Positions 5,610 to 12,746 of a stretch of DNA of 19,255 bases are shown piece after piece. The stretch is from positions 1 through 19,255 of the forward strand of contig JAVWVS010000034.1 of the NCBI GenBank assembly GCA_036666555.1, in the 5' to 3' direction. Within the stretch, counting starts at the first letter, position 1. Each line of letters opens with the position of its first letter. The position numbers and the translations under genes are program-made. This stretch comes from UMGS1251 sp036666555 (GTDB lineage: Bacteria; Bacillota; Clostridia; Lachnospirales; Lachnospiraceae). The notes below the pieces were generated by a model. The model worked only from the letters and a program-made list of their open reading frames with translations. It searched no databases and was not told the DNA's origin.

Positions 5610-6914
5610 TTACTCATCGTCTTCATAGTTTTGGTCTTCTGAAAAAAAGTCGTTCCCTTCTTTGGGTTCCGGCAGATATACATGTACACGTTCTGCCCGG
5701 TTTTTATCAAGGCTTTCCACCACCATACGGATTCCGCCCCCGGTAATTACTTCATCATTTTCTTCGGGAAGTCGATCCAGATGTTCAATGATAAAACCGC
5801 CTAAGGAATCATAATCTTCCGATTCTAAAAAAAGATTGAGATGATCATTTAAATCATCCAGGCTCATGGAACCTTCTACCATATATTCTCGTTCGCCTAT
5901 TTTTTTAATGAATTCCTCTTCGTTTTCGTCATACTCATCGTGAATTTCCCCTACAATTTCTTCCAGAATATCTTCCAGAGTAATGAGACCGGCTGTTTCG
6001 CCATACTCATCTAAAACAATGGCAATGTTGCAGGAAGTATCTCTCATCTCAATTAAAAGCTCAGAAATATTTTTGTACTCATAGGTGAAATAAGCTTCTC
6101 TTAAAATATCTCGAACATGAAATTCTTTACGGTTATCAAAGAGGAGCAAATCTTTCATATTAATGGTTCCGATAACGTTGTCTGTAGTTTCTTCATATAC
6201 AGGAAGCCGAGTGAACTTATCTTCGCGAAATACTTCAATCAGTTCTTCGTAGGTACTGCTAACATCTGCAAAGGATACATGAACACGTGGCACCATAACA
6301 TCCTTGGCTTTTGCATCCCCAAGATCAAACACATTATATATCATTTCTTTTTCTTCGGATTCAATCACACCATCTTCATGGCTGACGTCAACAATCGTAC
6401 GCAATTCATTTTCCGTAATGGTGTTAGGTCTTGCATTGATATCAATGCGAAATAAAAGTAAAATTCCTTTGGATAAATTATTGATAATGAAGATAATGGG
6501 AGTCGAAAGTTTCATAATAATATTAATGATGCTCCCATAGAATAGCGCAAACTTTTCTGCATGCATAGAAGCCACAGTCTTGGGAGTGATTTCACCAAAA
6601 AGCAAGATTAAAAAGGTAATCAGTCCGGTAGCGATTCCCACTGCATATCCACCAAAACCAATGGCAATAGCGGTAGTCAGGGAAGAGGCGGAAAGATTCA
6701 CGATGTTGTTGCCAATTAAGATGGCGCTCAGCATCTTTCCGGAATCACCGGTAATTTTAAGTACCATTTTCGCACGTTTATCTCCTGCCTCCGCAAGAGA
6801 ACGCATTCGCATTTTGTTGACGGTGGTAAGAGATGTTTCCGCAGATGAGAAAAAAGCAGATAACATTAGTAAAACGATTAAAACGATAATCTGTATGACG
6901 GCACTAGGGTCCAA
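5610..6914 (-). CDS. CNNM/CBS/CorC-domain membrane protein (HlyC/CorC family)
   Basis: The preferred start is TTG at 6914-6912, 11 nt after AAGGAG, giving 434 residues that begin with Asp-Pro-Ser; an ATG much further upstream has no ribosome binding site and lies over the promoter. Domains in order: a CNNM (DUF21) membrane domain over about 180 residues with FFSSAETSLTTVNK near the N-terminus, a CBS pair near 205-320 that in relatives binds ATP/Mg2+, a CorC_HlyC domain near 335-415, and an acidic tail. Relatives move or sense Mg2+ (or Co2+) at the cell membrane; haemolysin naming in this family is historical. The gene has its own sigma-A promoter divergent from murB and ends at a strong terminator, so it is monocistronic. 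Confidence 0.9.
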   Translation of the reverse strand: MDPSAVIQIIVLIVLLMLSAFFSSAETSLTTVNKMRMRSLAEAGDKRAKMVLKITGDSGKMLSAILIGNNIVNLSASSLTTAIAIGFGGYAVGIATGLITFLILLFGEITPKTVASMHAEKFALFYGSIINIIMKLSTPIIFIINNLSKGILLLFRIDINARPNTITENELRTIVDVSHEDGVIESEEKEMIYNVFDLGDAKAKDVMVPRVHVSFADVSSTYEELIEVFREDKFTRLPVYEETTDNVIGTINMKDLLLFDNRKEFHVRDILREAYFTYEYKNISELLIEMRDTSCNIAIVLDEYGETAGLITLEDILEEIVGEIHDEYDENEEEFIKKIGEREYMVEGSMSLDDLNDHLNLFLESEDYDSLGGFIIEHLDRLPEENDEVITGGGIRMVVESLDKNRAERVHVYLPEPKEGNDFFSEDQNYEDDE

Positions 6915-6981
6915 TGTAAGATACACTCCTTCTTTTTTTGTGTCAGATTGGATTTTACCAATCCATTTACAATATGTCACT

Positions 6982-7010
6982 AATATACCGCATTTCAGGT
7001 GATTTTGCAA
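6982..7010 (-). promoter_or_regulatory. Sigma-A promoter of the CorC-like gene
   Basis: On the minus strand TTGCAA (7005-7010) and TATATT (6982-6987) are separated by 17 bases. The leader of about 60 nt contains a small hairpin, GATTGG with CCAATC, ahead of the ribosome binding site. Confidence 0.65.
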
Positions 7011-7017
7011 GAGCACG

Positions 7018-7046
7018 TTGAATTTGCACAAGGATTGTTGTATGAT
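7018..7046 (+). promoter_or_regulatory. Sigma-A promoter of the murB operon
   Basis: TTGAAT (7018-7023) and TATGAT (7041-7046) are 17 bases apart, predicting a start near 7053 and a leader of about 30 nt. Its -35 is only 7 bp from the -35 of the divergent promoter on the other strand. Confidence 0.65.
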
Positions 7047-7083
7047 GTACAAGAATCAACAATATAAATAAATGAGGATTATT

Positions 7084-7995
7084 ATGGAAGAAAAATTTTA
7101 TGACAAACTAATTCATACAATAGATAAAGCAGAGGTTCTGATTAATGAACCTATGAGTAAACATACTACCTTTCGCATTGGTGGGTGTGCAGATTATTAT
7201 GTGATACCGGTAGAAGAGGTGGAGATACAAGAGCTCATTGCACTTTGCAAGAGGGAAAAGGTGCCCTATTATGTAATGGGGAATGGTAGTAATTTACTAG
7301 TGAGCGACCAAGGATATCGGGGTGTAATCATACAAATTTACAAAAATAGGAGTCACATTTCGGTGGAAGGAACGAGGCTTCAGGTACAAGCAGGGGCGTT
7401 GTTATCCCAGATAGCCAAGGAGGCCCTTAACCATGAACTGACAGGTATGGAATTTGCAGCGGGAATCCCTGGGACACTGGGGGGAGCTGTGGTTATGAAT
7501 GCGGGTGCCTATGGCGGCGAAATGAAGGATATATTAGAAAAAGTAACAGCGTTAACACCGGAAGGGACAGTGATTTCCTTAAATAAGGAAGAACTGGAAT
7601 TGGGGTATCGCACCAGCATTGTTGCAAAAAAGAATTATATTGTACTGGAAGCAACGATTCAGTTAACTAAAGGGAATGCAAAAATGATACAAGAGACAAT
7701 GGATACTTGGAAAGAGAAAAGGACGACGAAACAACCACTGGAGTATCCAAGTGCAGGAAGTACATTTAAACGGCCGGAAGGATATTTTGCAGGACAACTT
7801 ATTGAAGAAGCGGGGCTGAGAGGCTTTCAAGTAGGTGGGGCACAAGTATCCCAAAAGCATTGCGGATTCGTAATTAACAAGGATCATGCAACCGCAGCGG
7901 ATGTGATTTCATTGATGAGGCAGGTATCCGAAAAAGTCAAAAGCAATTCAGGAGTCATATTAGAACCGGAAGTCAAAAAATTAGGAGAATTCTAA
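7084..7995 (+). CDS. murB: UDP-N-acetylenolpyruvoylglucosamine reductase
   Basis: MurB uses NADPH and FAD to reduce UDP-GlcNAc-enolpyruvate to UDP-MurNAc, the second committed step of peptidoglycan precursor synthesis, in the cytosol. The product has 303 residues from ATG 7084, which GAGG precedes by 6 nt; an ATG 12 bases earlier has no ribosome binding site. The FAD-binding region shows YVMGNGSNLLVSD and the loop GIPGTLGGAVVMNAGAYGGE. The C-terminal part shows SAGSTFKRP with the catalytic Ser, GHC-type segments near HCGFVINKD, and the closing ILEPEVKKLG with the conserved Glu. It is first in the operon with rapZ, which starts 1 base after its stop, its ribosome binding site lying within the murB 3' end. 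Confidence 0.96.
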   Translation: MEEKFYDKLIHTIDKAEVLINEPMSKHTTFRIGGCADYYVIPVEEVEIQELIALCKREKVPYYVMGNGSNLLVSDQGYRGVIIQIYKNRSHISVEGTRLQVQAGALLSQIAKEALNHELTGMEFAAGIPGTLGGAVVMNAGAYGGEMKDILEKVTALTPEGTVISLNKEELELGYRTSIVAKKNYIVLEATIQLTKGNAKMIQETMDTWKEKRTTKQPLEYPSAGSTFKRPEGYFAGQLIEEAGLRGFQVGGAQVSQKHCGFVINKDHATAADVISLMRQVSEKVKSNSGVILEPEVKKLGEF

Positions 7996-7996
7996 A

Positions 7997-8875
7997 ATGA
8001 GATTCATTATTGTAACCGGGATGTCCGGAGCGGGGAAAAGTACAGCACTGAAAATGTTAGAAGATATGGGGTATTTTTGCGTAGATAATTTGCCAATTCC
8101 TTTGATTACGAAATTTGCTGATTTATTACGGGTGCCTAATTCAGAAGTGAACAAAGTAGCACTGGGTCTGGATATTCGAAGCGGCCAAAACTTCGAGGAA
8201 TTGGAGGAAGTACTGAAAGAATTAGATGAATCGCATCTTTTCTATGAAGTCCTATTTTTAGATGCGGATGAAGAGGTGCTGATTAAACGTTATAAAGAAA
8301 CCAGACGTACGCATCCGTTATCAGCAGAAGGCAGAGTGGATAAGGGAATCCTAAAAGAACGAAACCGCTTGGAATTTTTGAAGAAAAAAGCGGACTACAT
8401 CATTGATACCAGCCAACTTTTAACAAGAGAGTTAAAGGCAGAACTGGATAAGATATTTGTAAAGAATGAGGAATATAAGAATCTTTATGTAACCATTTTA
8501 TCATTTGGATTTAAATATGGAATTCCAAGTGATGCGGACATGGTTTTTGATGTGCGGTTCCTTCCTAATCCTTACTATATAGAAGAGCTAAGGCCTATGA
8601 ATGGGAATGATAAAGAAGTACAAGATTATGTGATGAATAATGAGAAGGCCAAGGAATTTATGGAAAAACTAGGGGATATGATTCGCTTTTTGATTCCCAA
8701 TTACATTATAGAAGGAAAACATCAATTGGTCATTGCAATTGGATGTACAGGTGGGAAACATCGCTCGGTCACACTTTCCAAGGAGCTTTACAAATGTTTG
8801 GAAAAAGAAAATGAGTATGGAATTAAAATAGAACATAGGGATATTGAAAAGGATGCAGTCAGGAAAGGACAGTAG
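7997..8875 (+). CDS. rapZ: RapZ/YvcJ nucleotide-binding protein
   Basis: This 292-residue P-loop protein has Walker A GMSGAGKST (residues 8-16) and the C-terminal signature GCTGGKHRSV of the RapZ family. In Escherichia coli RapZ senses glucosamine-6-phosphate and guides RNase E on the GlmY/GlmZ small RNAs. In Gram-positives the orthologue YvcJ hydrolyses nucleotides and is linked to competence and to cell-wall precursor control, but the small-RNA system is not conserved, so the role here is uncertain. The ribosome binding site AGGAGA lies in the end of murB, indicating tight coupling. The gene runs directly into whiA with 5 bp between. Confidence 0.95.
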   Translation: MRFIIVTGMSGAGKSTALKMLEDMGYFCVDNLPIPLITKFADLLRVPNSEVNKVALGLDIRSGQNFEELEEVLKELDESHLFYEVLFLDADEEVLIKRYKETRRTHPLSAEGRVDKGILKERNRLEFLKKKADYIIDTSQLLTRELKAELDKIFVKNEEYKNLYVTILSFGFKYGIPSDADMVFDVRFLPNPYYIEELRPMNGNDKEVQDYVMNNEKAKEFMEKLGDMIRFLIPNYIIEGKHQLVIAIGCTGGKHRSVTLSKELYKCLEKENEYGIKIEHRDIEKDAVRKGQ

Positions 8876-8880
8876 AGCAT

Positions 8881-9843
8881 ATGTCATTTTCAGGGAAGGT
8901 AAAGGAAGAATTATCAAGGAATATTGCTCATGCAAGGCACTGCAGAATTGCGGAAATTGCAGCAATTATCAGTATGTGCGGCAATATTTCCATTTCCAGC
9001 TATAACCAATATAGAATTAAGATTTACACGGAAAATCTAGCAGTTGCAAGAAAAAGCTTTACATTAATCAAAAAAACATTTAATATAGGAACTGAAAATT
9101 CTGTTCGCAGAAATCTAGCAAAGCACAGTGCATCTTATTCTATTATCATTACGGAACATGAAGATGCAAAGCGAATTTTACAAGCTTGTAAATTGCTAGA
9201 TGAAGAAGGTCAAATTTCAGAAGAGTTATCAGTGGTAAGAAATCTGGTGGTACAGGAAACTTGTTGCAAGCGTGCATTTATAAGAGGAGCTTTTTTGTCA
9301 AGCGGATCCATGAGTGATCCTAAAAAAGCGTATCATTTTGAGATTGTATGCGCAACTTATAAAAAAGCAGAACAACTTCGGGACATGATAAATTGTTTTG
9401 AAATGGATGCGAAGATTGTACTGCGGAAGAAATCCTATGTGGTGTACCTAAAGGAAGGCGCGCAGATTGTAGATATTCTAAACGTGATGGAAGCACATAT
9501 CTCTTTGATGGAGCTAGAAAATGTGAGAATATTAAAAGAGATGCGCAACACTGTAAACCGAAAGGTAAACTGTGAAACAGCGAATATTCATAAAACCGTA
9601 TCCGCTGCTGTAAAGCAGGTGGAAGATATTACATATATACGTGATCATATCGGTTTTGAAAAGTTGTCAGATGGATTAAAAGATGCTGCTGATATCAGGC
9701 TGGCACATCCAGATGCAACACTGCAGGAATTAGGAGATTTATTAATGCCAACAGTTGGCAAATCAGGAGTGAACCACAGACTTCGTAAATTAAGCAAAAT
9801 AGCAGAAACGTTAAGGGAAAACAAGGAGGTACGTTATGATTAA
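8881..9843 (+). CDS. whiA: DNA-binding protein WhiA
   Basis: WhiA has an N-terminal LAGLIDADG-like domain without nuclease activity (about residues 1-225) and a C-terminal helix-turn-helix (about 230-315). Here, 320 residues are full length, with the typical KVKEELSR start and the HTH region carrying LQELGDLL and VNHRLRKL. In Streptomyces WhiA activates sporulation septation genes; in Bacillus it affects cell division and chromosome segregation. The ribosome binding site is modest (AAAGGA about 11 nt upstream). The usual neighbour YvcK is missing between rapZ and whiA. The last 8 bases overlap the HPr gene. Confidence 0.95.
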   Translation: MSFSGKVKEELSRNIAHARHCRIAEIAAIISMCGNISISSYNQYRIKIYTENLAVARKSFTLIKKTFNIGTENSVRRNLAKHSASYSIIITEHEDAKRILQACKLLDEEGQISEELSVVRNLVVQETCCKRAFIRGAFLSSGSMSDPKKAYHFEIVCATYKKAEQLRDMINCFEMDAKIVLRKKSYVVYLKEGAQIVDILNVMEAHISLMELENVRILKEMRNTVNRKVNCETANIHKTVSAAVKQVEDITYIRDHIGFEKLSDGLKDAADIRLAHPDATLQELGDLLMPTVGKSGVNHRLRKLSKIAETLRENKEVRYD

Positions 9844-10093
9844 GAAACCAGTAACCGTGCAATCAAATGATGGATTAGATGGCAGACCGATTGCTTTGTT
9901 AGTACAAGAGGCAAGCCAGTACACAAGTCAGGTACATATAGAAATTGATAATAAAAAGATCAATGCCAAAAGCATTATGGGTATGATGAGTCTGCGAATT
10001 GCCGGAGGCGATAAATTGACACTGGTAACGGAAGGTGCAGATGAAGAAGAAGCTGCAAATGGAATTGAAAAATTTTTAAGCGAAGTGAAATAA
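9836..10093 (+). CDS. HPr-like (Crh-like) protein with Asp at position 15
   Basis: This 85-residue protein has the HPr fold and length. The loop that normally reads GLHARP is GLDGRP here, so the phosphorylatable His15 of the sugar phosphotransferase system is Asp15. The regulatory Ser46 is kept in AKSIMGMMS, the site used by HPr kinase. It therefore cannot act as a normal phosphotransfer carrier and probably works as a catabolite-control partner of CcpA, as Crh does in Bacillus, where position 15 is Gln and the gene also follows whiA. The start has AAGGAGG and overlaps whiA by 8 bases. A terminator follows, so it ends the operon. The conclusion on function rests on residue identity and synteny. 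Confidence 0.88.
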   Translation: MIKKPVTVQSNDGLDGRPIALLVQEASQYTSQVHIEIDNKKINAKSIMGMMSLRIAGGDKLTLVTEGADEEEAANGIEKFLSEVK

Positions 10094-10124
10094 AACATAC
10101 ATACCAAAGAGAATAGAAACGGAG

Positions 10125-10155
10125 AAAGAGCATGTAGCAAATATATGCTCTTTTT
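10125..10155 (+). terminator. Intrinsic terminator after the HPr-like gene
   Basis: AAAGAGCATGT (10125-10135) pairs with ATATGCTCTTT (10143-10153), 11 bp including one G-U, with a 7-nt loop and five Ts (10151-10155). It lies only 20 nt before the ATG of the lipid kinase gene, with no promoter visible in between, so some read-through is likely. Confidence 0.7.
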
Positions 10156-10174
10156 ACTAACACGGGGTGAGAAT

Positions 10175-11104
10175 ATGAAAAAAATGTTATTTGTGTTTAA
10201 TCCTAATGCAGGAAAAGGGTTGCTAAAATCAAGACTTGCCGAAATCATTGATATTTTTGTGAAAGCGGGATATGAACCGGTGGTATATCCGACGCAGTGC
10301 TATAAAGATGCCTACCAAAAAGTAATTTCCTTTACCGAGGATTATGAACTTTTGGTATGCAGTGGCGGTGATGGAACGTTAGATGAGGTAGTAACCGGTA
10401 TGATGAAGCGAAAAAATCGTATTCCACTTGGTTATATTCCCACAGGAACTACCAACGACTTTGCCAATAGCCTTCATATTTCTAAGGATATACTAAAAGC
10501 TGCTTATACAGCGGTCCACGGAACTGCATTTTCATGTGATGCAGGAGCATATAATGATGGCTTTTTTGTGTATATCGCAGCGTTTGGTTTATTTACAGAT
10601 GTATCGTATCAAACAAAACAGGAAGTGAAAAATGTGCTTGGTCATTTGGCCTATGTCTTAGAAGGAACAAAACGATTGTTTAATATTCCCTCTTATCGTA
10701 TTAAAGTGACTCATGATGGAGAAGAAATGGAAGATGAATTTGTCTTCGGTATGGTGACGAACTCGAGGTCTGTGGGAGGGTTCCGTAATATGATAGGAAA
10801 AGAAGTGGTATTTGATGATGGCGTCTTTGAGGTTACATTAATTAAAACACCTAAGAATCCATTAGCACTGCAGGAAATTGTTGCATCACTTTTGATTGAA
10901 CAGGTCAACACGGATTATATGTATAGCTTTCAGACGGGTAAGATTACATTTGAATCATTGGAAGAAATTCCGTGGACTTTGGATGGAGAGTTTGGAGGAG
11001 AACATGATTTTGTAGAGATTGAAAATAAAAAACAGCAGCTTCAAATTATTGTGGACCCACAAGAAGTAGAATCGCTGATGCAAATAGAAGGGACAAATAA
11101 TTAA
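10175..11104 (+). CDS. Diacylglycerol kinase family lipid kinase (YegS/DagK type)
   Basis: The product has 309 residues from ATG 10175, which follows GGGGTGA by 4 nt; an in-frame ATG at 10145 lies inside the terminator stem and is rejected. The catalytic domain shows NPNAGKG (9-15), SGGDGTLDEVV (the ATP-binding GGDGT motif) and IPTGTTNDFA; the C-terminal beta-sandwich contains FDDGVFEV and an LDGE segment. The enzyme probably phosphorylates diacylglycerol or a related lipid so that it can re-enter phospholipid or teichoic acid synthesis, at the inner membrane face. The neighbouring transporter gene begins 2 bp after its stop. The exact lipid cannot be read from the sequence. Confidence 0.9.
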   Translation: MKKMLFVFNPNAGKGLLKSRLAEIIDIFVKAGYEPVVYPTQCYKDAYQKVISFTEDYELLVCSGGDGTLDEVVTGMMKRKNRIPLGYIPTGTTNDFANSLHISKDILKAAYTAVHGTAFSCDAGAYNDGFFVYIAAFGLFTDVSYQTKQEVKNVLGHLAYVLEGTKRLFNIPSYRIKVTHDGEEMEDEFVFGMVTNSRSVGGFRNMIGKEVVFDDGVFEVTLIKTPKNPLALQEIVASLLIEQVNTDYMYSFQTGKITFESLEEIPWTLDGEFGGEHDFVEIENKKQQLQIIVDPQEVESLMQIEGTNN

Positions 11105-11106
11105 TT

Positions 11107-12477
11107 ATGGAAAAGAGAGAACAATTTTCATCTAGATTAGGATTCATATTGATTTCGGCTGGATGTGCAATTGGATTGGGAAATGTATGGAGATTTCCGT
11201 ATATCGTTGGTAAGTATGGAGGAGGAGCTTTTGTATTAATTTACCTATGCTTTTTACTCATCCTCGGTCTTCCCATTGTCGTAATGGAATTTTCAGTAGG
11301 ACGTGGAAGCAAAAAAAGTATTGCTTTGTCTTTTAACGAGTTGGAACCCAAGGGAACCAAGTGGCATATACATGGATATTTTGGAATGGCGGGAAACTAT
11401 CTTCTGATGATGTTTTATACCACAGTAGCTGGTTGGATGCTGGCATATTTTGTGAAAATGCTAAAAGGGGATTTTGAAAATGTCACGACGAAACAAGTGG
11501 CAGATGTGTTTGGAGCATTGACTACCAATCGAAATGAAATGATATTTTGGATGGTACTAATCTCGGTGATTGCTTTACTTATTTGTTCTATGGGTTTACA
11601 AAAAGGTGTAGAGCAAATTACCAAGATTATGATGGGAAGTTTGCTGTTGATTATGGTCATTTTAGTAGGACGTGCAGTGACGCTTCCTCATGCAATGGAA
11701 GGTCTGAAGTTTTATTTGCTGCCCAGTTTATCGAAGATGAAAGAGGCAGGTATTATGAATGCAGTGTTTGCTGCAATGGGACAAGCGTTTTTCACTCTGA
11801 GTATAGGAATTGGTTCCTTAGCTATCTTTGGAAGTTATATCGGAAAAGAACGGGCACTTACAGGAGAAGCAGTGAGTGTTACGATTTTAGATACGTTTGT
11901 AGCGGTTATGGCAGGCTTGATTATTTTCCCAGCATGTTTTGCTTTTGATATTAATCCGGGGGAAGGACCGGGGCTGATTTTTGTGACATTGCCGAATGTA
12001 TTTAATGAAATGCCAGGAGGAAGAATCTGGGGGGCTTTGTTTTTCTTATTTATGACATTTGCAGCACTTTCTACGGTAATCGCAGTATTTCAAAATCTGA
12101 TTGCGTGTGCCAGAGATATGTGGGGATGGACTTTGAAAAAGTCACTTCTTATTAATGGAGTATTGCTGATGATATTAAGTCTTCCTTGTATTCTGGGAAT
12201 GACGGACTGGGTAGGAATCAAAATATTTGGGAAGAGTATTATGGATATGGAAGATTTCCTAGTGAGTAACAACTTACTTCCATTAGGTTCATTGGTGTAT
12301 CTGATGTTTTGCATGAGTAAATCTGGTTGGGGCTTTGAAAATTTCTTAAAAGAGGCCAATACAGGAACTGGAATAAAGTTTCCGGGAGGCAAAGGGATGA
12401 AATTTTATCTGACCTTTATCCTGCCCCTGATTGTTTTGGTGATTTTTGTGCAAGGCTATATTGCAATGATAGGATAA
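11107..12477 (+). CDS. Neurotransmitter:sodium symporter (NSS) family transporter
   Basis: This 456-residue inner-membrane protein has about 11-12 hydrophobic helices and the N-terminal family signature SRLGFILISAGCAIGLGNVW followed by RFPY and GKYGGGAF, which form the sodium and substrate sites on TM1 and the start of TM2. Bacterial relatives such as LeuT, MhsT and TnaT import amino acids with sodium. The substrate here is unknown. The gene has a poor ribosome binding site and starts 2 bp after the lipid kinase stop, so translation is probably coupled. It ends at a strong hairpin terminator. Length is normal. Confidence 0.93.
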   Translation: MEKREQFSSRLGFILISAGCAIGLGNVWRFPYIVGKYGGGAFVLIYLCFLLILGLPIVVMEFSVGRGSKKSIALSFNELEPKGTKWHIHGYFGMAGNYLLMMFYTTVAGWMLAYFVKMLKGDFENVTTKQVADVFGALTTNRNEMIFWMVLISVIALLICSMGLQKGVEQITKIMMGSLLLIMVILVGRAVTLPHAMEGLKFYLLPSLSKMKEAGIMNAVFAAMGQAFFTLSIGIGSLAIFGSYIGKERALTGEAVSVTILDTFVAVMAGLIIFPACFAFDINPGEGPGLIFVTLPNVFNEMPGGRIWGALFFLFMTFAALSTVIAVFQNLIACARDMWGWTLKKSLLINGVLLMILSLPCILGMTDWVGIKIFGKSIMDMEDFLVSNNLLPLGSLVYLMFCMSKSGWGFENFLKEANTGTGIKFPGGKGMKFYLTFILPLIVLVIFVQGYIAMIG

Positions 12478-12496
12478 GTAAAAGAAAATAAAAAAA

Positions 12497-12546
12497 GTAC
12501 TTGTATATTGTAGGAAAGTAAGATACAATATACAAGCACGGTTTTT
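12497..12546 (+). terminator. Intrinsic terminator after the NSS transporter
   Basis: Bases 12497-12512 pair with 12524-12539 over 16 positions with a single A-C mismatch; an 11-nt loop separates them. Five Ts (12542-12546) follow after GG, and six As precede the stem, so it may also work in reverse. Confidence 0.75.
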
Positions 12547-12573
12547 ACAAGAACTATGCAGTTGTGAGTGTAA

Positions 12574-12645
12574 GGCCCCTTGGTCAAGCGGTTAAGACGT
12601 GACCCTCTCACGGTCGAATCAGGAGTTCGATTCTCCTAGGGGTCA
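12574..12645 (+). tRNA. tRNA-Glu (anticodon CUC)
   Basis: A full cloverleaf is present. The acceptor stem is GGCCCCT with AGGGGTC (one G-U); the anticodon arm is TGACC-CTCTCAC-GGTCG, with anticodon CTC at 12607-12609 reading GAG; the T arm is AGGAG-TTCGATT-CTCCT. The discriminator is A12645 and no CCA is encoded, so it must be added after transcription. The body matches typical Firmicute tRNA-Glu; it differs from the common UUC isoacceptor at the wobble base and in the anticodon stem. Confidence 0.95.
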
Positions 12646-12647
12646 TT

Positions 12648-12681
12648 AAAAGGAATCCGAAATATTTAGGGTTCCTTTTTT
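12648..12681 (+). terminator. Intrinsic terminator after tRNA-Glu
   Basis: AAAAGGAATCC (12648-12658) pairs with GGGTTCCTTTT (12669-12679), 11 bp with one G-U, followed by more Ts to 12681. It ends the tRNA transcript 3 bases after the mature 3' end. Confidence 0.8.
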
Positions 12682-12694
12682 GTATGTTATGAGG

Positions 12695-12700
12695 TATAAT
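12695..12700 (+). promoter_or_regulatory. Consensus -10 box of the aldolase promoter
   Basis: A perfect TATAAT lies 46 bases before the fba start. The expected -35 position (around 12672-12677) falls in the T-tract of the preceding terminator and is a poor match. An activator or a strong -10 may compensate. Confidence 0.5.
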
Positions 12701-12746
12701 GATGATAGTTTGTAACAAGATAATGAAATAAGCGGAGGAAAATGAC

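Noticed and set aside
4807..5610. The sigma-like gene as a frameshifted, once complete sigma factor
   Set aside because: No region 4-like coding is visible downstream in any frame; only a terminator and then the 3' end of a convergent gene follow.
6915..7052. Longer form of the CorC-like protein beginning at ATG 7052
   Set aside because: It would run through the promoter, and a TTG start with AAGGAG matches the family N-terminus. The added residues do not look like a membrane domain.
10145..10174. Earlier in-frame ATG for the lipid kinase at 10145
   Set aside because: It lies inside the 3' arm of the terminator hairpin and has no ribosome binding site, while ATG 10175 has GGGGTGA.
12501..12529. 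TTGTAT-N17-TACAAT within the terminator as the tRNA-Glu promoter
   Set aside because: The -35 is a weak match, and the bases lie in a hairpin stem that explains their symmetry. The tRNA promoter remains unidentified.
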